Shown here one piece after another: positions 1-9,623 of a stretch of DNA of 64,000 nt. The stretch's first letter is position 1; every line of letters begins with the position of its first letter. Where the stretch lies: NCBI RefSeq assembly GCF_900104255.1, contig NZ_FNKZ01000003.1, forward strand, positions 248,001-312,000, given 5' to 3'. The translations under genes were made by a program, and so were the position numbers. Source of the DNA: Pseudoxanthomonas sp. CF385. Lineage in GTDB: Bacteria; Pseudomonadota; Gammaproteobacteria; Xanthomonadales; Xanthomonadaceae. The notes under the pieces were generated by a model. The model was not told where the DNA came from and made no database searches. It saw only the letters and a list, made by a program, of their open reading frames with translations.

Positions 1-1137
<1,137 letters not shown>

Positions 1138-1216
1138 CTAAAGCCCCGGGCCGTGAGGGGGCGGTGCAACACCGGCGGTCCAGGGCTGTCGCTGTCCTCC
1201 GTCACCTCTCCGAGTG

Positions 1217-1372
1217 TCAGGCGTGGAACAGGTACAGCACGTCCTCGTCCAGCTCGCGCAGGACCTTCGGCAGCCTGGCCAGGGGGCGAACTGCCGGCCC
1301 TGCGCGCGCGATCGCATCCAACGCAGCGATCGGCACGGTGACAGGCAGCGTGGCGGTGACGAATCGGCACAT
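1217..1372 (-). CDS. Small hypothetical ORF, 51 codons, possibly truncated
   Basis: An ATG at 1370-1372 opens a 51-residue frame starting MCRFVTATLPVTVP and ending DEDVLYLFHA before a TGA at 1217-1219. It lies on the same strand as its neighbours, between the GFA-like gene and ligA, in a gap otherwise without coding sequence. The beginning resembles the N terminus of short Cys-containing hypothetical proteins, but I cannot assign a family, and the abrupt end may mean a decayed gene. No clear ribosome-binding site is seen. It could be a chance frame in GC-rich DNA. Confidence 0.35.
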   Translation of the reverse strand: MCRFVTATLPVTVPIAALDAIARAGPAVRPLARLPKVLRELDEDVLYLFHA

Positions 1373-1395
1373 GGGCGCAGTCTAGCGGACCCGCC

Positions 1396-1755
1396 TCACG
1401 GCATGCCCGCGCCCACCGTCATCCGCACCGGGATGCCGGCCGGATCGAACCCGTCCAGGCAGTAGACGTTGATGCCGTAGTAGTCCGGGGTTACGCGTTT
1501 GCGGTGAAACGGGTAGATGCCGCACACCTTGCAGAAGTGGTGGCGCGCGGTATGGGTATGGAACTGGTACTCGGCCAGTGCCTCCGTTCCCGCCAGCAGG
1601 CGGAAAGCGCTCTCGTGCACCTTCACCATCAGCGCGTTCTTCTTGCGGCAGATGGAGCAGTCGCACTGCGTCAGCTCGGGAAAGTCGCTATCGATCTCGA
1701 AGCGGATCGCGCCGCAATGGCAGCGGCCGGTGTAGGTCTGCAGGGGACGGCTCAT
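1396..1755 (-). CDS. GFA-family (glutathione-dependent formaldehyde-activating enzyme-like) zinc protein
   Basis: This 119-residue protein has the GFA/CENP-V fold pattern: GRCHCGAIRFE near the start, CDCSICRKKNALM around residues 31-43, and HHFCKVCGIYPFHR around 72-85. These are the paired CxC and CxxC zinc ligands of the family. Members are often annotated as formaldehyde-activating glutathione adduct enzymes, but most have no proven substrate. The ATG at 1753-1755 overlaps the stop of the upstream glyoxalase-like gene by four bases (ATGA), so the two are translationally coupled. The frame is open upstream of this ATG, but that part encodes the antisense of the neighbour and is not used. It belongs to the accessory cassette between zipA and ligA. 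Confidence 0.85.
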   Translation of the reverse strand: MSRPLQTYTGRCHCGAIRFEIDSDFPELTQCDCSICRKKNALMVKVHESAFRLLAGTEALAEYQFHTHTARHHFCKVCGIYPFHRKRVTPDYYGINVYCLDGFDPAGIPVRMTVGAGMP

Positions 1756-2126
1756 GCGTCGCCCCACTGCGCCAGGTGCAGCAATACACCCGCAGGGTCC
1801 CAGACGTACGTCACCAGAGCACCGTAGTCCTCGTGCTTGGTTGGCGCAACGCGGGCTTCGCCGTACGCGCCGCTGGCCAACACCGCGGCGACCTGCGTGT
1901 GGCACGCGGCGGCATCGGCCACGGTGATGTGCAGCATCGTGTTCTCCAGCCAGTCCTTCTGGTAGTAGCGCTGCAGGTAGAAACCGTGGGCGCCGTTCGT
2001 CATCAGGGCGAGCTGGTCGTCGAGGTAGTCCGTCGTCCAGCCGAGGGCTTCATAGAAGGCCCGTGAGACGTCGAAGTCTTTGCTGCCGATGAAGGGGCGG
2101 ACATCGGTGAGTTTCAGGTTGATCAT
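1752..2126 (-). CDS. VOC (glyoxalase/bleomycin-resistance-like) family protein
   Basis: A 124-residue cytosolic protein of the vicinal-oxygen-chelate fold. The start (LTDVRPFIGSKDFDVSRAFY) gives the first beta-alpha unit. The middle (MLHITVADAAACHTQVAAVL) and the end (YGALVTYVWDPAGVLLHLAQW) carry the second module, with a His and the terminal beta strand typical of the family. VOC proteins include glyoxalases, dioxygenases and antibiotic-binding proteins. Nothing in the sequence fixes the substrate. Its TGA overlaps the ATG of the GFA-like gene. Adjacent GFA and VOC proteins would fit handling of reactive carbonyls, but that is inference. Confidence 0.75.
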   Translation of the reverse strand: MINLKLTDVRPFIGSKDFDVSRAFYEALGWTTDYLDDQLALMTNGAHGFYLQRYYQKDWLENTMLHITVADAAACHTQVAAVLASGAYGEARVAPTKHEDYGALVTYVWDPAGVLLHLAQWGDA

Positions 2127-2135
2127 CGGGAGGCC

Positions 2136-2468
2136 TCATCCAGCGGGCAGGAAACGCGTGACCTTCTGCTTCAACAGGCGGACCAGCTCAGGGTCCATGT
2201 ATTCGTACTCGTCCGGGATATCCAGGCAGATCACGCGCGCACCCTTGAGGTGGGCGCCGAACTTCGCCGACAGGCGGTTTCGATGCGCCTTCTCCATCAC
2301 GAAGACGATATCCGCCCACGCCAGCAACTCGGGCGAAACCGGAACTTCGGCGTCGTTGCCCAACCCTGCAGACGCGGTTTCGATACCCGCCCAATCAGCG
2401 AACACCTGTTCGGCCGTCGGGCTGCGCAGGCGGTTCTGGGTGCAGATGAAGAGGACGTTGCGGGACAT
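2136..2468 (-). CDS. Low-molecular-weight protein-tyrosine-phosphatase-like protein
   Basis: A 110-residue protein that begins NVLFICTQNRLRSPTAEQVF. The CTQNRLR stretch (Cys10 to Arg16) matches the CX5R phosphate-binding loop of LMW tyrosine phosphatases and arsenate reductases. It is shorter than classical LMW-PTPs (about 150 residues) and matches the small PTP-like family of COG4551. The region ICLDIPDEYEYMDPEL near residue 80 replaces the usual DPY acid loop. It may dephosphorylate proteins or be a degenerate binding protein. It sits 9 bases upstream of the glyoxalase-like gene and 6 bases downstream of the PemK-like gene, so it is probably co-transcribed with both. Confidence 0.8.
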   Translation of the reverse strand: MSRNVLFICTQNRLRSPTAEQVFADWAGIETASAGLGNDAEVPVSPELLAWADIVFVMEKAHRNRLSAKFGAHLKGARVICLDIPDEYEYMDPELVRLLKQKVTRFLPAG

Positions 2469-2474
2469 GGGGGA

Positions 2475-2861
2475 TCAGCGGTGATAGGAGGCTTGCAGGA
2501 ACCGGAGCGCGGCCACGACCTGATCGACGCGCGCCTCGCTGAGGCGGCCGATGTGGTCCTGCAGGCGGTGCTTGTAGAGCGACGATATCTGCGACGCGAT
2601 CACCACGCTCTGCCGGGTCAGCCCGCCCTCGCCGGCATCCAGCAGGACCACGCCCGGCTCGGAGGCACGATGGAGGTTAGAGCTGAGCGCGCAGACCACG
2701 ACTGTCCCGATGCGGGACTGATTGAAGACATCGTCCTGCACGACAAGATGCGGATGCGGCACGCCGGGCACCGATCCGCGGGACGCGTCGGCTTCTACCC
2801 AGAAGATGTCGCCGCGCCGAATGGAGCACGTTGCAACGGGCGTCTCGAGTTCTCTGTCCAT
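2475..2861 (-). CDS. PemK/MazF-like toxin-family protein, no antitoxin seen
   Basis: The protein (128 residues from ATG 2859-2861) shows the PemK/MazF pattern: SIRRGDIFWVEAD at the N terminus, PHPHLVVQDDVFN, a GTVVVCALSSN strand, and GGLTRQSVVIASQISSLYKHRL toward the C terminus. MazF/PemK proteins are usually sequence-specific endoribonucleases held by an antitoxin encoded just upstream. Upstream here (transcriptionally) is a DUF2200 gene, and the 36-base gap has no room for an antitoxin. An alternative ATG at 2883-2885 adds eight residues; neither start has a strong ribosome-binding site, and I prefer the shorter because family members begin just before RRGD. It may be a solitary relative with another role. 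Confidence 0.75.
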   Translation of the reverse strand: MDRELETPVATCSIRRGDIFWVEADASRGSVPGVPHPHLVVQDDVFNQSRIGTVVVCALSSNLHRASEPGVVLLDAGEGGLTRQSVVIASQISSLYKHRLQDHIGRLSEARVDQVVAALRFLQASYHR

Positions 2862-2897
2862 GGGGCAATGGTAAAGCCGCCACATCCCAATACGATG

Positions 2898-3245
2898 TCA
2901 GCGCAGGATCTTTGCCATTGCCTTCCCCTTCGCCAACTCGTCCACCAACTTGTCGAGGTAGCGGATCTTCTGCATCAACGGATCTTCAACCTCTTCGACC
3001 CGCACGCCGCAGACCACGCCGGTGATCAGCGATGCGTGGGGATGCAGTCCAGGGGCTTCGGCGAAGAAGGTCTGGAAATCCGTCTTCGCCTCGATCTGCC
3101 GCGCCAGCCCGGCCGCGTCGTATCCCGTCAGCCAGCCGATGACCTCGTCGACCTCCGCCTTCGTGCGCCCCTTGCGCTCGGCCTTCTGCACGTAGAGCGG
3201 ATACACGCTGGCGAAGGACGCGGTGAAGATGCGGTGGGTGGTCAT
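2898..3245 (-). CDS. DUF2200 domain protein
   Basis: A 115-residue protein starting [20 protein letters not shown], with [15 protein letters not shown] and [10 protein letters not shown] after it. This fits DUF2200, a family of unknown function in which the YPLYV..KAERKGR region is conserved. The ATG at 3243-3245 has a good ribosome-binding site (AAGGGAG about ten bases upstream). A longer reading of the frame runs back through the inverted repeat at 3283-3371 and is not credible as coding. It is the first gene downstream of that hairpin in the zipA-ligA cassette. Confidence 0.8.
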   Translation of the reverse strand: MTTHRIFTASFASVYPLYVQKAERKGRTKAEVDEVIGWLTGYDAAGLARQIEAKTDFQTFFAEAPGLHPHASLITGVVCGVRVEEVEDPLMQKIRYLDKLVDELAKGKAMAKILR

Positions 3246-3282
3246 CTGCTCGACTCCCTTAGAAACGTGTACGTGCGCTTTC

Positions 3283-3371
3283 GTAGGCTGGGTTGAAGCG
3301 CAGCGTAAACCCAGCATCCATGAACTCCAGGCAAAAGCGCTGGGTTTACGCTTCGCTTCAACCCGGCCTAC
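3283..3371. repeat. GTAG-headed long inverted repeat (REP/BIME-like hairpin)
   Basis: Two 33-base arms, 3283-3315 and 3339-3371, are reverse complements with two mismatches, separated by 23 bases. Each outer end reads GTAG on its own strand, and the core is GCTGGGTTGAAGCG..AAACCCAGC. This has the layout of GTAG-type REP elements of Xanthomonadaceae, which are stem-loops often found as inverted pairs between genes. It lies between the membrane-protein gene (whose TAG stop at 3368-3370 is inside the right arm) and the DUF2200 gene, and could also act as a terminator. No associated REP transposase is in this window. Confidence 0.85.
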
Positions 3372-3808
3372 GGCAGATCGGAATTCCGACCTGTCACGTG
3401 GATGCCCCACGCGATGCCCAGCATCATGCCGGCGAAGGTCACCGCGAACCCCAACGCGGCAAGCACCATGTCAGGCGCGCCGAACCACGGCCACATCCAT
3501 ACCAGCACCAGCGCCACGCACAAACCCATCGCCTGCTCCACCATCAGTGCCAGCACAGCGCTCCGGAACGCGTTCGTGGGCCGTCGCAAGGTCATGCAAA
3601 GGAAAACCAGCGTTGAGACGATCAGCTGCGCGAAATAACCGATCCATGCAGACCAAGCGCCTAGCGCCGTGACGCCGTTGCCCGCGCGCAGGAATCCCTC
3701 GACAACACCGACGGCGAACAGGGCCACGAAAAGAATCGTGGCGAACGTGAGGACGTGGCGGGCATCGCCGACACGTCGCAAGACTGGCGTGTGCGGTGCG
3801 TCAGCCAA
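3368..3808 (-). CDS. Hypothetical integral membrane protein, four predicted helices
   Basis: 146 residues with four hydrophobic segments: about 20-42 ([20 protein letters not shown]), 50-72 ([20 protein letters not shown]), 85-108 ([20 protein letters not shown]) and 113-135 ([20 protein letters not shown]). I do not recognise the family. It starts 12 bases past the zipA stop on the same strand, so it may be read through from smc-zipA. Its stop codon is supplied by the right arm of the GTAG hairpin, so insertion of the repeat may have set its C terminus. Confidence 0.6.
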   Translation of the reverse strand: MADAPHTPVLRRVGDARHVLTFATILFVALFAVGVVEGFLRAGNGVTALGAWSAWIGYFAQLIVSTLVFLCMTLRRPTNAFRSAVLALMVEQAMGLCVALVLVWMWPWFGAPDMVLAALGFAVTFAGMMLGIAWGIHVTGRNSDLP

Positions 3809-3820
3809 GACCAGCCGGAC

Positions 3821-4555
3821 TCACCACCGCGGCGCCTTCGTCAGCGGCGGTGCTTCGTGCTGGCGGTCGTAGGCGCGCAGTTCTTCGCGGATGTGCTGGA
3901 TGCGCTGGCGGCCGAGGGTGTTGCGGCTGTCGTCGAGGACCACGCCGCCCAGCAGTTCGGCCATGCGCTCGACGTTGGGCAGCATCTTCTCCCAGGCCTC
4001 CAGCGCGGTCATCGGCGCCGGCAGGGTCAGGAAGAACGCGATGGCCGGGGTTTCCAGCTCGCGGATGTGGGCCATGTCGAAGCTGCCCGGCTGCATGATG
4101 TTGGCCATGCTGAAGACCGGGCCGCGTTCCGGGTGGCCTTCCACCAGGCGGTGGAACACGTTCATGTGGCCGAAGGTCAGGCCGGTCTTCTCGGCGGCGA
4201 CCACGATGTCCTCGCCGCGCAGCACGTGCCCGGCCTTGGCCGCGACGTAGAGCGAGACGATCTTGTCGAAGTCCTGGCTGGGACGCTTGCCCAGGTCGCT
4301 GTCCACCCCGGCGACCGGCGTACCGCCGGCCAGGCCGAGCTGCGGCTGGCTGACGCGTTCGCCGCTGTAGTCCTGCACCTGCTCGCTGGTGTCGTCGCCG
4401 GCGATGCTCGGTTCGACGCGCGCGGTATCGCGCTCGGTGGTTTCGATGCGGCGGCCCTGGCTGGGCTTCTTGGGACGTCCGAACAGGAAGATCGCCGCCA
4501 GCAGCAGGACGCCGGCGACGAGGATTCCGATACGAAGCATGGCCATGTCGGACAC
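3821..4555 (-). CDS. zipA: Cell division protein ZipA
   Basis: ZipA anchors FtsZ to the inner membrane in the division ring. The protein (244 residues) has an N-terminal membrane anchor (MLRIGILVAGVLLLAAIFLF), a short charged linker, and the C-terminal FtsZ-binding domain from about residue 120 (DFDKIVSLYVAAKAGHVLRG .. GPVFSMANIMQPGSFD). I chose the GTG at 4553-4555 because GGAG lies eight bases upstream and it gives SDMAMLRIG at the N terminus. ATGs at 4544-4546 and 4538-4540 are alternatives. It follows smc after 34 bases, the usual order in this family of bacteria. The linker is short compared with enterobacterial ZipA (about 330 residues). Confidence 0.9.
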   Translation of the reverse strand: MSDMAMLRIGILVAGVLLLAAIFLFGRPKKPSQGRRIETTERDTARVEPSIAGDDTSEQVQDYSGERVSQPQLGLAGGTPVAGVDSDLGKRPSQDFDKIVSLYVAAKAGHVLRGEDIVVAAEKTGLTFGHMNVFHRLVEGHPERGPVFSMANIMQPGSFDMAHIRELETPAIAFFLTLPAPMTALEAWEKMLPNVERMAELLGGVVLDDSRNTLGRQRIQHIREELRAYDRQHEAPPLTKAPRW

Positions 4556-4589
4556 AGGGGATTCTCCGGCAGGTTGGGATCGATCAGGG

Positions 4590-7500
4590 TCAGGCGGCGC
4601 CAGCCAGGCGGGCGGCCTCTTCCAGGTCCACCGACACCAGGCGGCTGACACCGGGTTCCCGCATGGTAACGCCACTGAGCTGGTGTGCGGCTTCCATCGT
4701 GGCCTTGTTGTGGGACACGAACAGGAACTGCACCTTCTCGCTCATCTCCTTCACCATGGTGGTGAAGCGGCCCACGTTGGCCTCGTCCAGCGGCGCGTCC
4801 ACCTCGTCCAGCAGGCAGAACGGCGCGGGATTGAGCTGGAAGATGGCGAACACCAAGGCCACCGCGGTCATCGCCTTCTCGCCGCCGGACAGCAGCGAGA
4901 TGTTGGACACCCGCTTGCCCGGCGGGCGCGCCATGATGGACACGCCGGTGTCCAGCAGGTCCTCGCCGGTCAGTTCCAGGTAGGCGTGGCCGCCGCCGAA
5001 CAGGCGCGGATACAGCTGCTGCACGCCGGCGTTGACGCGGTCGAAGGTGTCCTTGAAGCGGCCGCGGGTCTCGCGGTCGATCTTGCGGATGGCCTCTTCC
5101 AGCGTATCCAGCGCGCTGGTGAGGTCGGCGTTCTGGGCTTCCAGATACTCGGAGCGCTGGCTGGCTTCGCCGTACTCGTGGATAGCGGCCAGGTTGACCG
5201 GCTCCAGGCGGCGCATGCGGCCATCGATCTGGGTGACGGCCTGCTCCCACTCGCGGATGTCGGCGACCTCCGGCAGCGTGTTGACCACGTCTTCCAGCAC
5301 GAAGCCCCCGGCTACCACCGCCTCGGACAGCTGCTCGGCCTTCAGCGCGAGCGCCTGCTGGTCCAGCTTGCGCTGCGAGATGCGCTCGCGCTGGGCCAAT
5401 GCCTGCTCGTCGCGCTGCTGGCGGGTCTGTTCGTACTGGCGCAGCTCGTTGTCGATGCCGTCCAGCAGCGCGCGCGCCTCGGCCAGCTGGCGGTCGGCGG
5501 TGACGCGGTGCTCCAGCGCGGCCTGGCGCTGGGCATCCAGTTCCTGCACCGGCGAATCGCCTTCGTTCAACTGCAGGGTGAGTTCTTCCAGGCGCGAATC
5601 CAGCTGGCCGCGCTGGCCGCCCATGCGGTCCAGGGCCTGGCTCAGCGAGACGATCTGGGCGCGCTGCGACTCCAGCGTCAGCGCCAGGGCGTGGGCGGTG
5701 TCGCGCGAGGTGCGGGCGGCTTCGCGGGCCTGGTCCCGGGCGTCGACGCGTTCGCGCCGCTCGCTCTCCAGTGCCTGGCGGGCGGATTCCAGATCGCCCA
5801 TGCGGTCGACGGCGTCTTCCAGCTTGGTGCGGGCTTCGCGCGCCTGCTCGCGGCTGGCGTCCAGGGTCTCGACGAGCTGGGCGATCTCGCCGTCGATGCG
5901 TTCGATGCGGGTGCGGGTGGCGTCCACGCGGCCCTGCTGGCTCTGCAGCTGGCCGGCCAGTTCGGACACGCCGCGGTGGGCGACGTACAGCGTGCGCTGG
6001 GCGTCCTCGCGCTGCTGCTCGGCGGCCAGCAGCTGGTCGCGCAGGCTGGCCAGACGCTCTTCCAGTTCGGCTTCGCGCGCCTGCAACGTTTCGATTTCGC
6101 CGCGCAGCGACTGGATCTCGCGCTCGCGCAGCAACGCGCCCTGCTTGGCCGCGCCGGAGCGCAGCACGCGCACCCAACCACTGCCCAGCCGCTCGCCGTT
6201 GCGGGTGATGACCGAATCGCCTTCGGGCAACTGCACCTGCAGGCGACGCGCCTCGGCCAGGTCGTCGGCGACATGCAGGCGGGCCAGCAGCCGGCGGATG
6301 GCGGCCGGGCCCTGCACCTTGGCGGCGAGCGAAGTGGGCGCGAAGGCGACCTCGCCCGCCTCATCCGACACCAGCGCGATGCGGCCTTCGCCGAGTTCGC
6401 CCAATGCGTCGACCAGGGACTCGGGCGCATCGACCAGCACGCCTTCGATCAGCTGGCCCAGCGCGCCTTCCACGGCGTTCTCCCAGCCCGGCTCGACCGT
6501 GAGCTTCTCGCCCACGCGCGCCGCACTGTCCAGGCCGCGCGCCTGCAGCCAGCTCATCGCCGCGCCCTGCTCCTGGCCAAGCGCCGCGTGCTGCAGCGTC
6601 TCCAGCGAGGACAGGCGGCCGCGGGCTTCCTGCGCGCGCTTGCGCACGTCGGACAGCTCGGTCTGCGTGCCGCGCTGCTGTTCCTGCACGTCGGTGGCGC
6701 CCTGCTTGCGCGCCTCGACCTGTTCGGTCAGCGTCTCCAGCGATTCCTTCTGGGTGTCGTGCTGCAGCTGCAGCTGTTCGAACGCGCTCGCCAGCGCGTC
6801 CAGGTCCAGCCCGATGCGTTCACCGGCCAGCGCCTCGCGACGGCGCTCGGCTTCGAAGGCCTGGCGGTCGAGGTAGTCGACGCGGGTGCGCTCGACGTCA
6901 CCGGCGCGCGAGGCCTCGGCGGTCTCGCGGCTATGGGTTTCCCAGCGCTGCTGCCAGTCGGCCAGCGCGGTTTCCGCCTCGCGCAGGGCGTCCTGGCGCA
7001 TGAGGTCTTCCTCGCGCAGCTGCTCCAGCTGCGGCTCGGCGTCGGCCACGGAGTCGCGCAGTACGTTCAGGCGCGTCTCGTCGCCGCTGATGTGCTGGCC
7101 GAGCTCCTGCAGGGCGTTGTGGGCTTCGTCGCGCGCCTTCTTCAGGCGTTCGGCCAGTTCGCGCTGGTGCTGGATCTGCTGTTCGACGCGGGCCAGCGTG
7201 CTGCCGACCTGATAGACCTCGCCCTGCGCCTTGTTGAGGCCGTCGGCGGCTTCCTCGCGACGCACGCGGTCGGTTTCCAGCAGGCGCTCGGCCTCGCGTT
7301 GTTCGGCGATCAGCTGCTGCAGCTTGGTCTCTTCCTGGCCCAGCTTCTCGCGCAGCCCCTGCAGCTTGCCGTCGAGGCCGCGGTACTCCAGCGCCTTCCA
7401 CTCGGCATCCTTCACCCGGCGCTCTTCCTGCAGGGCCTTGTACTGCTCGGCCTGCTTGGCCTGGCGCTTGAGGTGCTCGAGCTGCTTGCCGATCTCTTCG

Positions 7501-8093
7501 CGCAGGTCGTTGAGGCGGTCCAGGTTCTCGCGGGTATGGCGGATGCGGGTCTCGGTTTCCTTGCGGCGCTCCTTGTACTTGGAGATGCCGGCGGCCTCTT
7601 CCAGGTACACGCGCAGGTCTTCCGGGCGGGCCTCGATGATCTGGCTGATCATGCCCTGCTCGATGATCGAGTAGCTGCGCGGGCCCAGGCCGGTGCCGAG
7701 GAACAGGTCCGTGATGTCGCGACGGCGGCACTTGGTGCCGTTGAGGTAGTAGTTGCTCTGGCCGTCGCGGCTGACCTGGCGCTTGACCGAGATTTCGTTG
7801 AACGCAGCGAACTCGCCGCTGATGGCGTGGTCGCTGTTGTCGAAGATCAGTTCCACCGTCGCCTGGCTGACGGGCTTGCGCGCGGAGCTTCCGGAAAAGA
7901 TCACGTCGGTCAGCGAGTCGCCGCGAAGGCGGCTGGCCGAGCTCTCGCCCATCACCCAGCGCACGGCGTCGATGATGTTCGACTTGCCGCAGCCATTCGG
8001 CCCGACCACGCCGGTCATGTTGGTCGGCAGGTGGAGCACGGTGGGGTCGACGAAGGACTTGAAACCGGACAGCTTGATGGTGGAAAGGCGCAT
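4590..8093 (-). CDS. smc: Chromosome segregation ATPase SMC
   Basis: SMC is the ATPase core of the bacterial condensin that organises and segregates the chromosome, working with ScpA and ScpB (encoded at 33-35 kb). The 1167-residue protein has the N-terminal head with Walker A GPNGCGKS (residues 31-38). Two long coiled coils rich in Glu, Gln, Arg and Ala flank a hinge around residues 510-650. The C-terminal head carries the ABC signature SLLSGGEKAMTA and Walker B FCLLDEVDAPLDEANV. The ATG at 8091-8093 gives the standard MRLSTIKLSGFKSFVD start. It is the first gene of smc-zipA and is divergent from the aminotransferase gene. Full length, no break seen. Confidence 0.97.
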   Translation of the reverse strand: MRLSTIKLSGFKSFVDPTVLHLPTNMTGVVGPNGCGKSNIIDAVRWVMGESSASRLRGDSLTDVIFSGSSARKPVSQATVELIFDNSDHAISGEFAAFNEISVKRQVSRDGQSNYYLNGTKCRRRDITDLFLGTGLGPRSYSIIEQGMISQIIEARPEDLRVYLEEAAGISKYKERRKETETRIRHTRENLDRLNDLREEIGKQLEHLKRQAKQAEQYKALQEERRVKDAEWKALEYRGLDGKLQGLREKLGQEETKLQQLIAEQREAERLLETDRVRREEAADGLNKAQGEVYQVGSTLARVEQQIQHQRELAERLKKARDEAHNALQELGQHISGDETRLNVLRDSVADAEPQLEQLREEDLMRQDALREAETALADWQQRWETHSRETAEASRAGDVERTRVDYLDRQAFEAERRREALAGERIGLDLDALASAFEQLQLQHDTQKESLETLTEQVEARKQGATDVQEQQRGTQTELSDVRKRAQEARGRLSSLETLQHAALGQEQGAAMSWLQARGLDSAARVGEKLTVEPGWENAVEGALGQLIEGVLVDAPESLVDALGELGEGRIALVSDEAGEVAFAPTSLAAKVQGPAAIRRLLARLHVADDLAEARRLQVQLPEGDSVITRNGERLGSGWVRVLRSGAAKQGALLREREIQSLRGEIETLQAREAELEERLASLRDQLLAAEQQREDAQRTLYVAHRGVSELAGQLQSQQGRVDATRTRIERIDGEIAQLVETLDASREQAREARTKLEDAVDRMGDLESARQALESERRERVDARDQAREAARTSRDTAHALALTLESQRAQIVSLSQALDRMGGQRGQLDSRLEELTLQLNEGDSPVQELDAQRQAALEHRVTADRQLAEARALLDGIDNELRQYEQTRQQRDEQALAQRERISQRKLDQQALALKAEQLSEAVVAGGFVLEDVVNTLPEVADIREWEQAVTQIDGRMRRLEPVNLAAIHEYGEASQRSEYLEAQNADLTSALDTLEEAIRKIDRETRGRFKDTFDRVNAGVQQLYPRLFGGGHAYLELTGEDLLDTGVSIMARPPGKRVSNISLLSGGEKAMTAVALVFAIFQLNPAPFCLLDEVDAPLDEANVGRFTTMVKEMSEKVQFLFVSHNKATMEAAHQLSGVTMREPGVSRLVSVDLEEAARLAGAA

Positions 8094-8371
8094 GCGGCGG
8101 TGTCTTCCGGGCACCGCGACCGGACCGGGCCGGCGCGCTGCCGCAAGTGTGTAATGGGATCAGCTTTGATCGCCAATCTATTGATTTGTATGGCAATCCG
8201 ATGCACCCAACGGCGCACCAACCGATGAGTATAGCGGCCCCCGCCACGCTGTGCCCGGGCCTCCCGACGCCGTACGCCGCCCCTGCCGCAAAGTACGGGA
8301 AACCCCCGCGCCTGTTAGCATCGCAGGCCGCTCCACCCCTCCCCCTCTCCCACAGCAACGGCCCACATTCC

Positions 8372-9574
8372 GTGTCTCTTTTTTCATCCGTCGAACTGGT
8401 GCCCGGCGACCCCATCCTGGGGCTGACCGAGGCTTTCAACGCCGATTCCCGTACCCAGAAGGTCAACCTGGGCGTCGGCATCTACTACGACGAACAGGGC
8501 CGCATTCCCCTGCTCGACTGCGTGCGCCAGGTGGAACAGGCGCTGGCCGCCGCCGCCAAACCGCGCGGCTACCTGCCGATCGACGGCCTGGCCGCGTACG
8601 ACGCCGCGACCCGTGAGCTGGTGTTCGGCAAGGAGTCGGCCCTCGTGGCCGCCGGCCGCGTGGCCACCACCCAGACCGTCGGCGGCAGCGGTGCGCTGCG
8701 CGTCGGCGCGGACCTGCTGAAGAAGCTGCTGCCGCACGCCACCGTGGCGATCAGCAACCCCAGTTGGGAAAACCACCGCGCAGTCTTCGGTGCGGCCGGC
8801 TTCGACATCGTCGACTACACCTATTTCGACGCCGCCAGCCACGGCCTGGACTTCGCCGGCCTGCTCGCCGATCTTGGCAAGCTCACGCCCGGCACCGTCG
8901 TGCTGTTGCATGCGTGCTGCCATAACCCCACCGGCGCCGACCTGACGGTCGAGCAGTGGAAGCAGGTGGCGGGCGTGCTGAAGGAGCGCGGGCTGTTCCC
9001 CTTCATCGACATGGCCTACCAAGGCTTCGACAAGGGCATCGCCGAGGATGGCGCGGCCGTGCGGATCATCGCCGAGGCCGGCATCGACAGCTTCGTGGTC
9101 GCCAACTCGTACTCCAAGTCGTTCTCGCTGTACGGCGAACGCGTCGGCGCGCTGTCCGTGGTCGCCCCGGACGCCACCGCCGCCAAGGCGGTGCAGTCGC
9201 AGGTCAAGCGCATCATCCGCACGATCTACTCCAGCCCCTCCACGCACGGCGCCGCGTTGGTGGCCGGCGTGCTGGCCAGCCCCGAGCTGCGTGCGCTGTG
9301 GGAAATCGAACTGGGCAGCATGCGCGAGCGCATCCACGCCCTGCGCGCCGGCCTGGTCGACAAGCTGGCCAGGCTCGGCGCGCCGGAGTTCGCCTTCATC
9401 CAGCAGCAGGCGGGCATGTTCTCGTACTCCGGCCTGGGCAAGCCGCAGGTGGATCGCCTGCGCGACGAGTTCGGCATCTACGCCGTTGGCACCGGCCGCA
9501 TCTGCGTGGCGGCGTTGAACCAGCAGAACCTGGACTACGTGGCACAGGCTGTCCACACCGTCAGCCGCGGCTGA
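8372..9574 (+). CDS. tyrB: Aromatic/aspartate aminotransferase (class I PLP enzyme)
   Basis: A PLP-dependent aminotransferase (400 residues) that exchanges amino groups between aspartate or aromatic amino acids and 2-oxo acids. Seen are VELVPGDPILGLTEAFNAD at the start, KVNLGVGIYYDE, the NPSWENH region, CCHNPTGADLT, the PLP lysine in NSYSKSFSLYGERVG and the Arg-containing C-terminal AVGTGRICVAALN. These match the aspartate/tyrosine aminotransferase subgroup Ia (TyrB/AspC); tyrB is the likelier label but not proven. I chose GTG 8372-8374 because it gives the family start length; there is no strong ribosome-binding site, and the frame is open further upstream without ATG support. The gene ends in the hairpin terminator at 9596. 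Confidence 0.88.
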   Translation: MSLFSSVELVPGDPILGLTEAFNADSRTQKVNLGVGIYYDEQGRIPLLDCVRQVEQALAAAAKPRGYLPIDGLAAYDAATRELVFGKESALVAAGRVATTQTVGGSGALRVGADLLKKLLPHATVAISNPSWENHRAVFGAAGFDIVDYTYFDAASHGLDFAGLLADLGKLTPGTVVLLHACCHNPTGADLTVEQWKQVAGVLKERGLFPFIDMAYQGFDKGIAEDGAAVRIIAEAGIDSFVVANSYSKSFSLYGERVGALSVVAPDATAAKAVQSQVKRIIRTIYSSPSTHGAALVAGVLASPELRALWEIELGSMRERIHALRAGLVDKLARLGAPEFAFIQQQAGMFSYSGLGKPQVDRLRDEFGIYAVGTGRICVAALNQQNLDYVAQAVHTVSRG

Positions 9575-9595
9575 CGGAAGACGTCCTCGCAACGG

Positions 9596-9623
9596 AAAAG
9601 GGAGGCCTCGGCCTCCCTTTTTT
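9596..9623. terminator. Bidirectional Rho-independent terminator between convergent genes
   Basis: AAAAGGGAGGCC, a two-base loop and GGCCTCCCTTTTTT form a GC-rich stem flanked by A and T runs on both sides. It can stop transcription of the aminotransferase gene on the plus strand and of the ABC ATPase gene on the minus strand. Confidence 0.9.

Noticed and set aside
4389..8228. A 1279-codon open frame on the plus strand opposite smc
   Set aside because: It is an antisense shadow of a GC-rich gene. It has no start context or motif, is dominated by Leu/Ala/Gln/Arg, and smc on the other strand is unambiguous.
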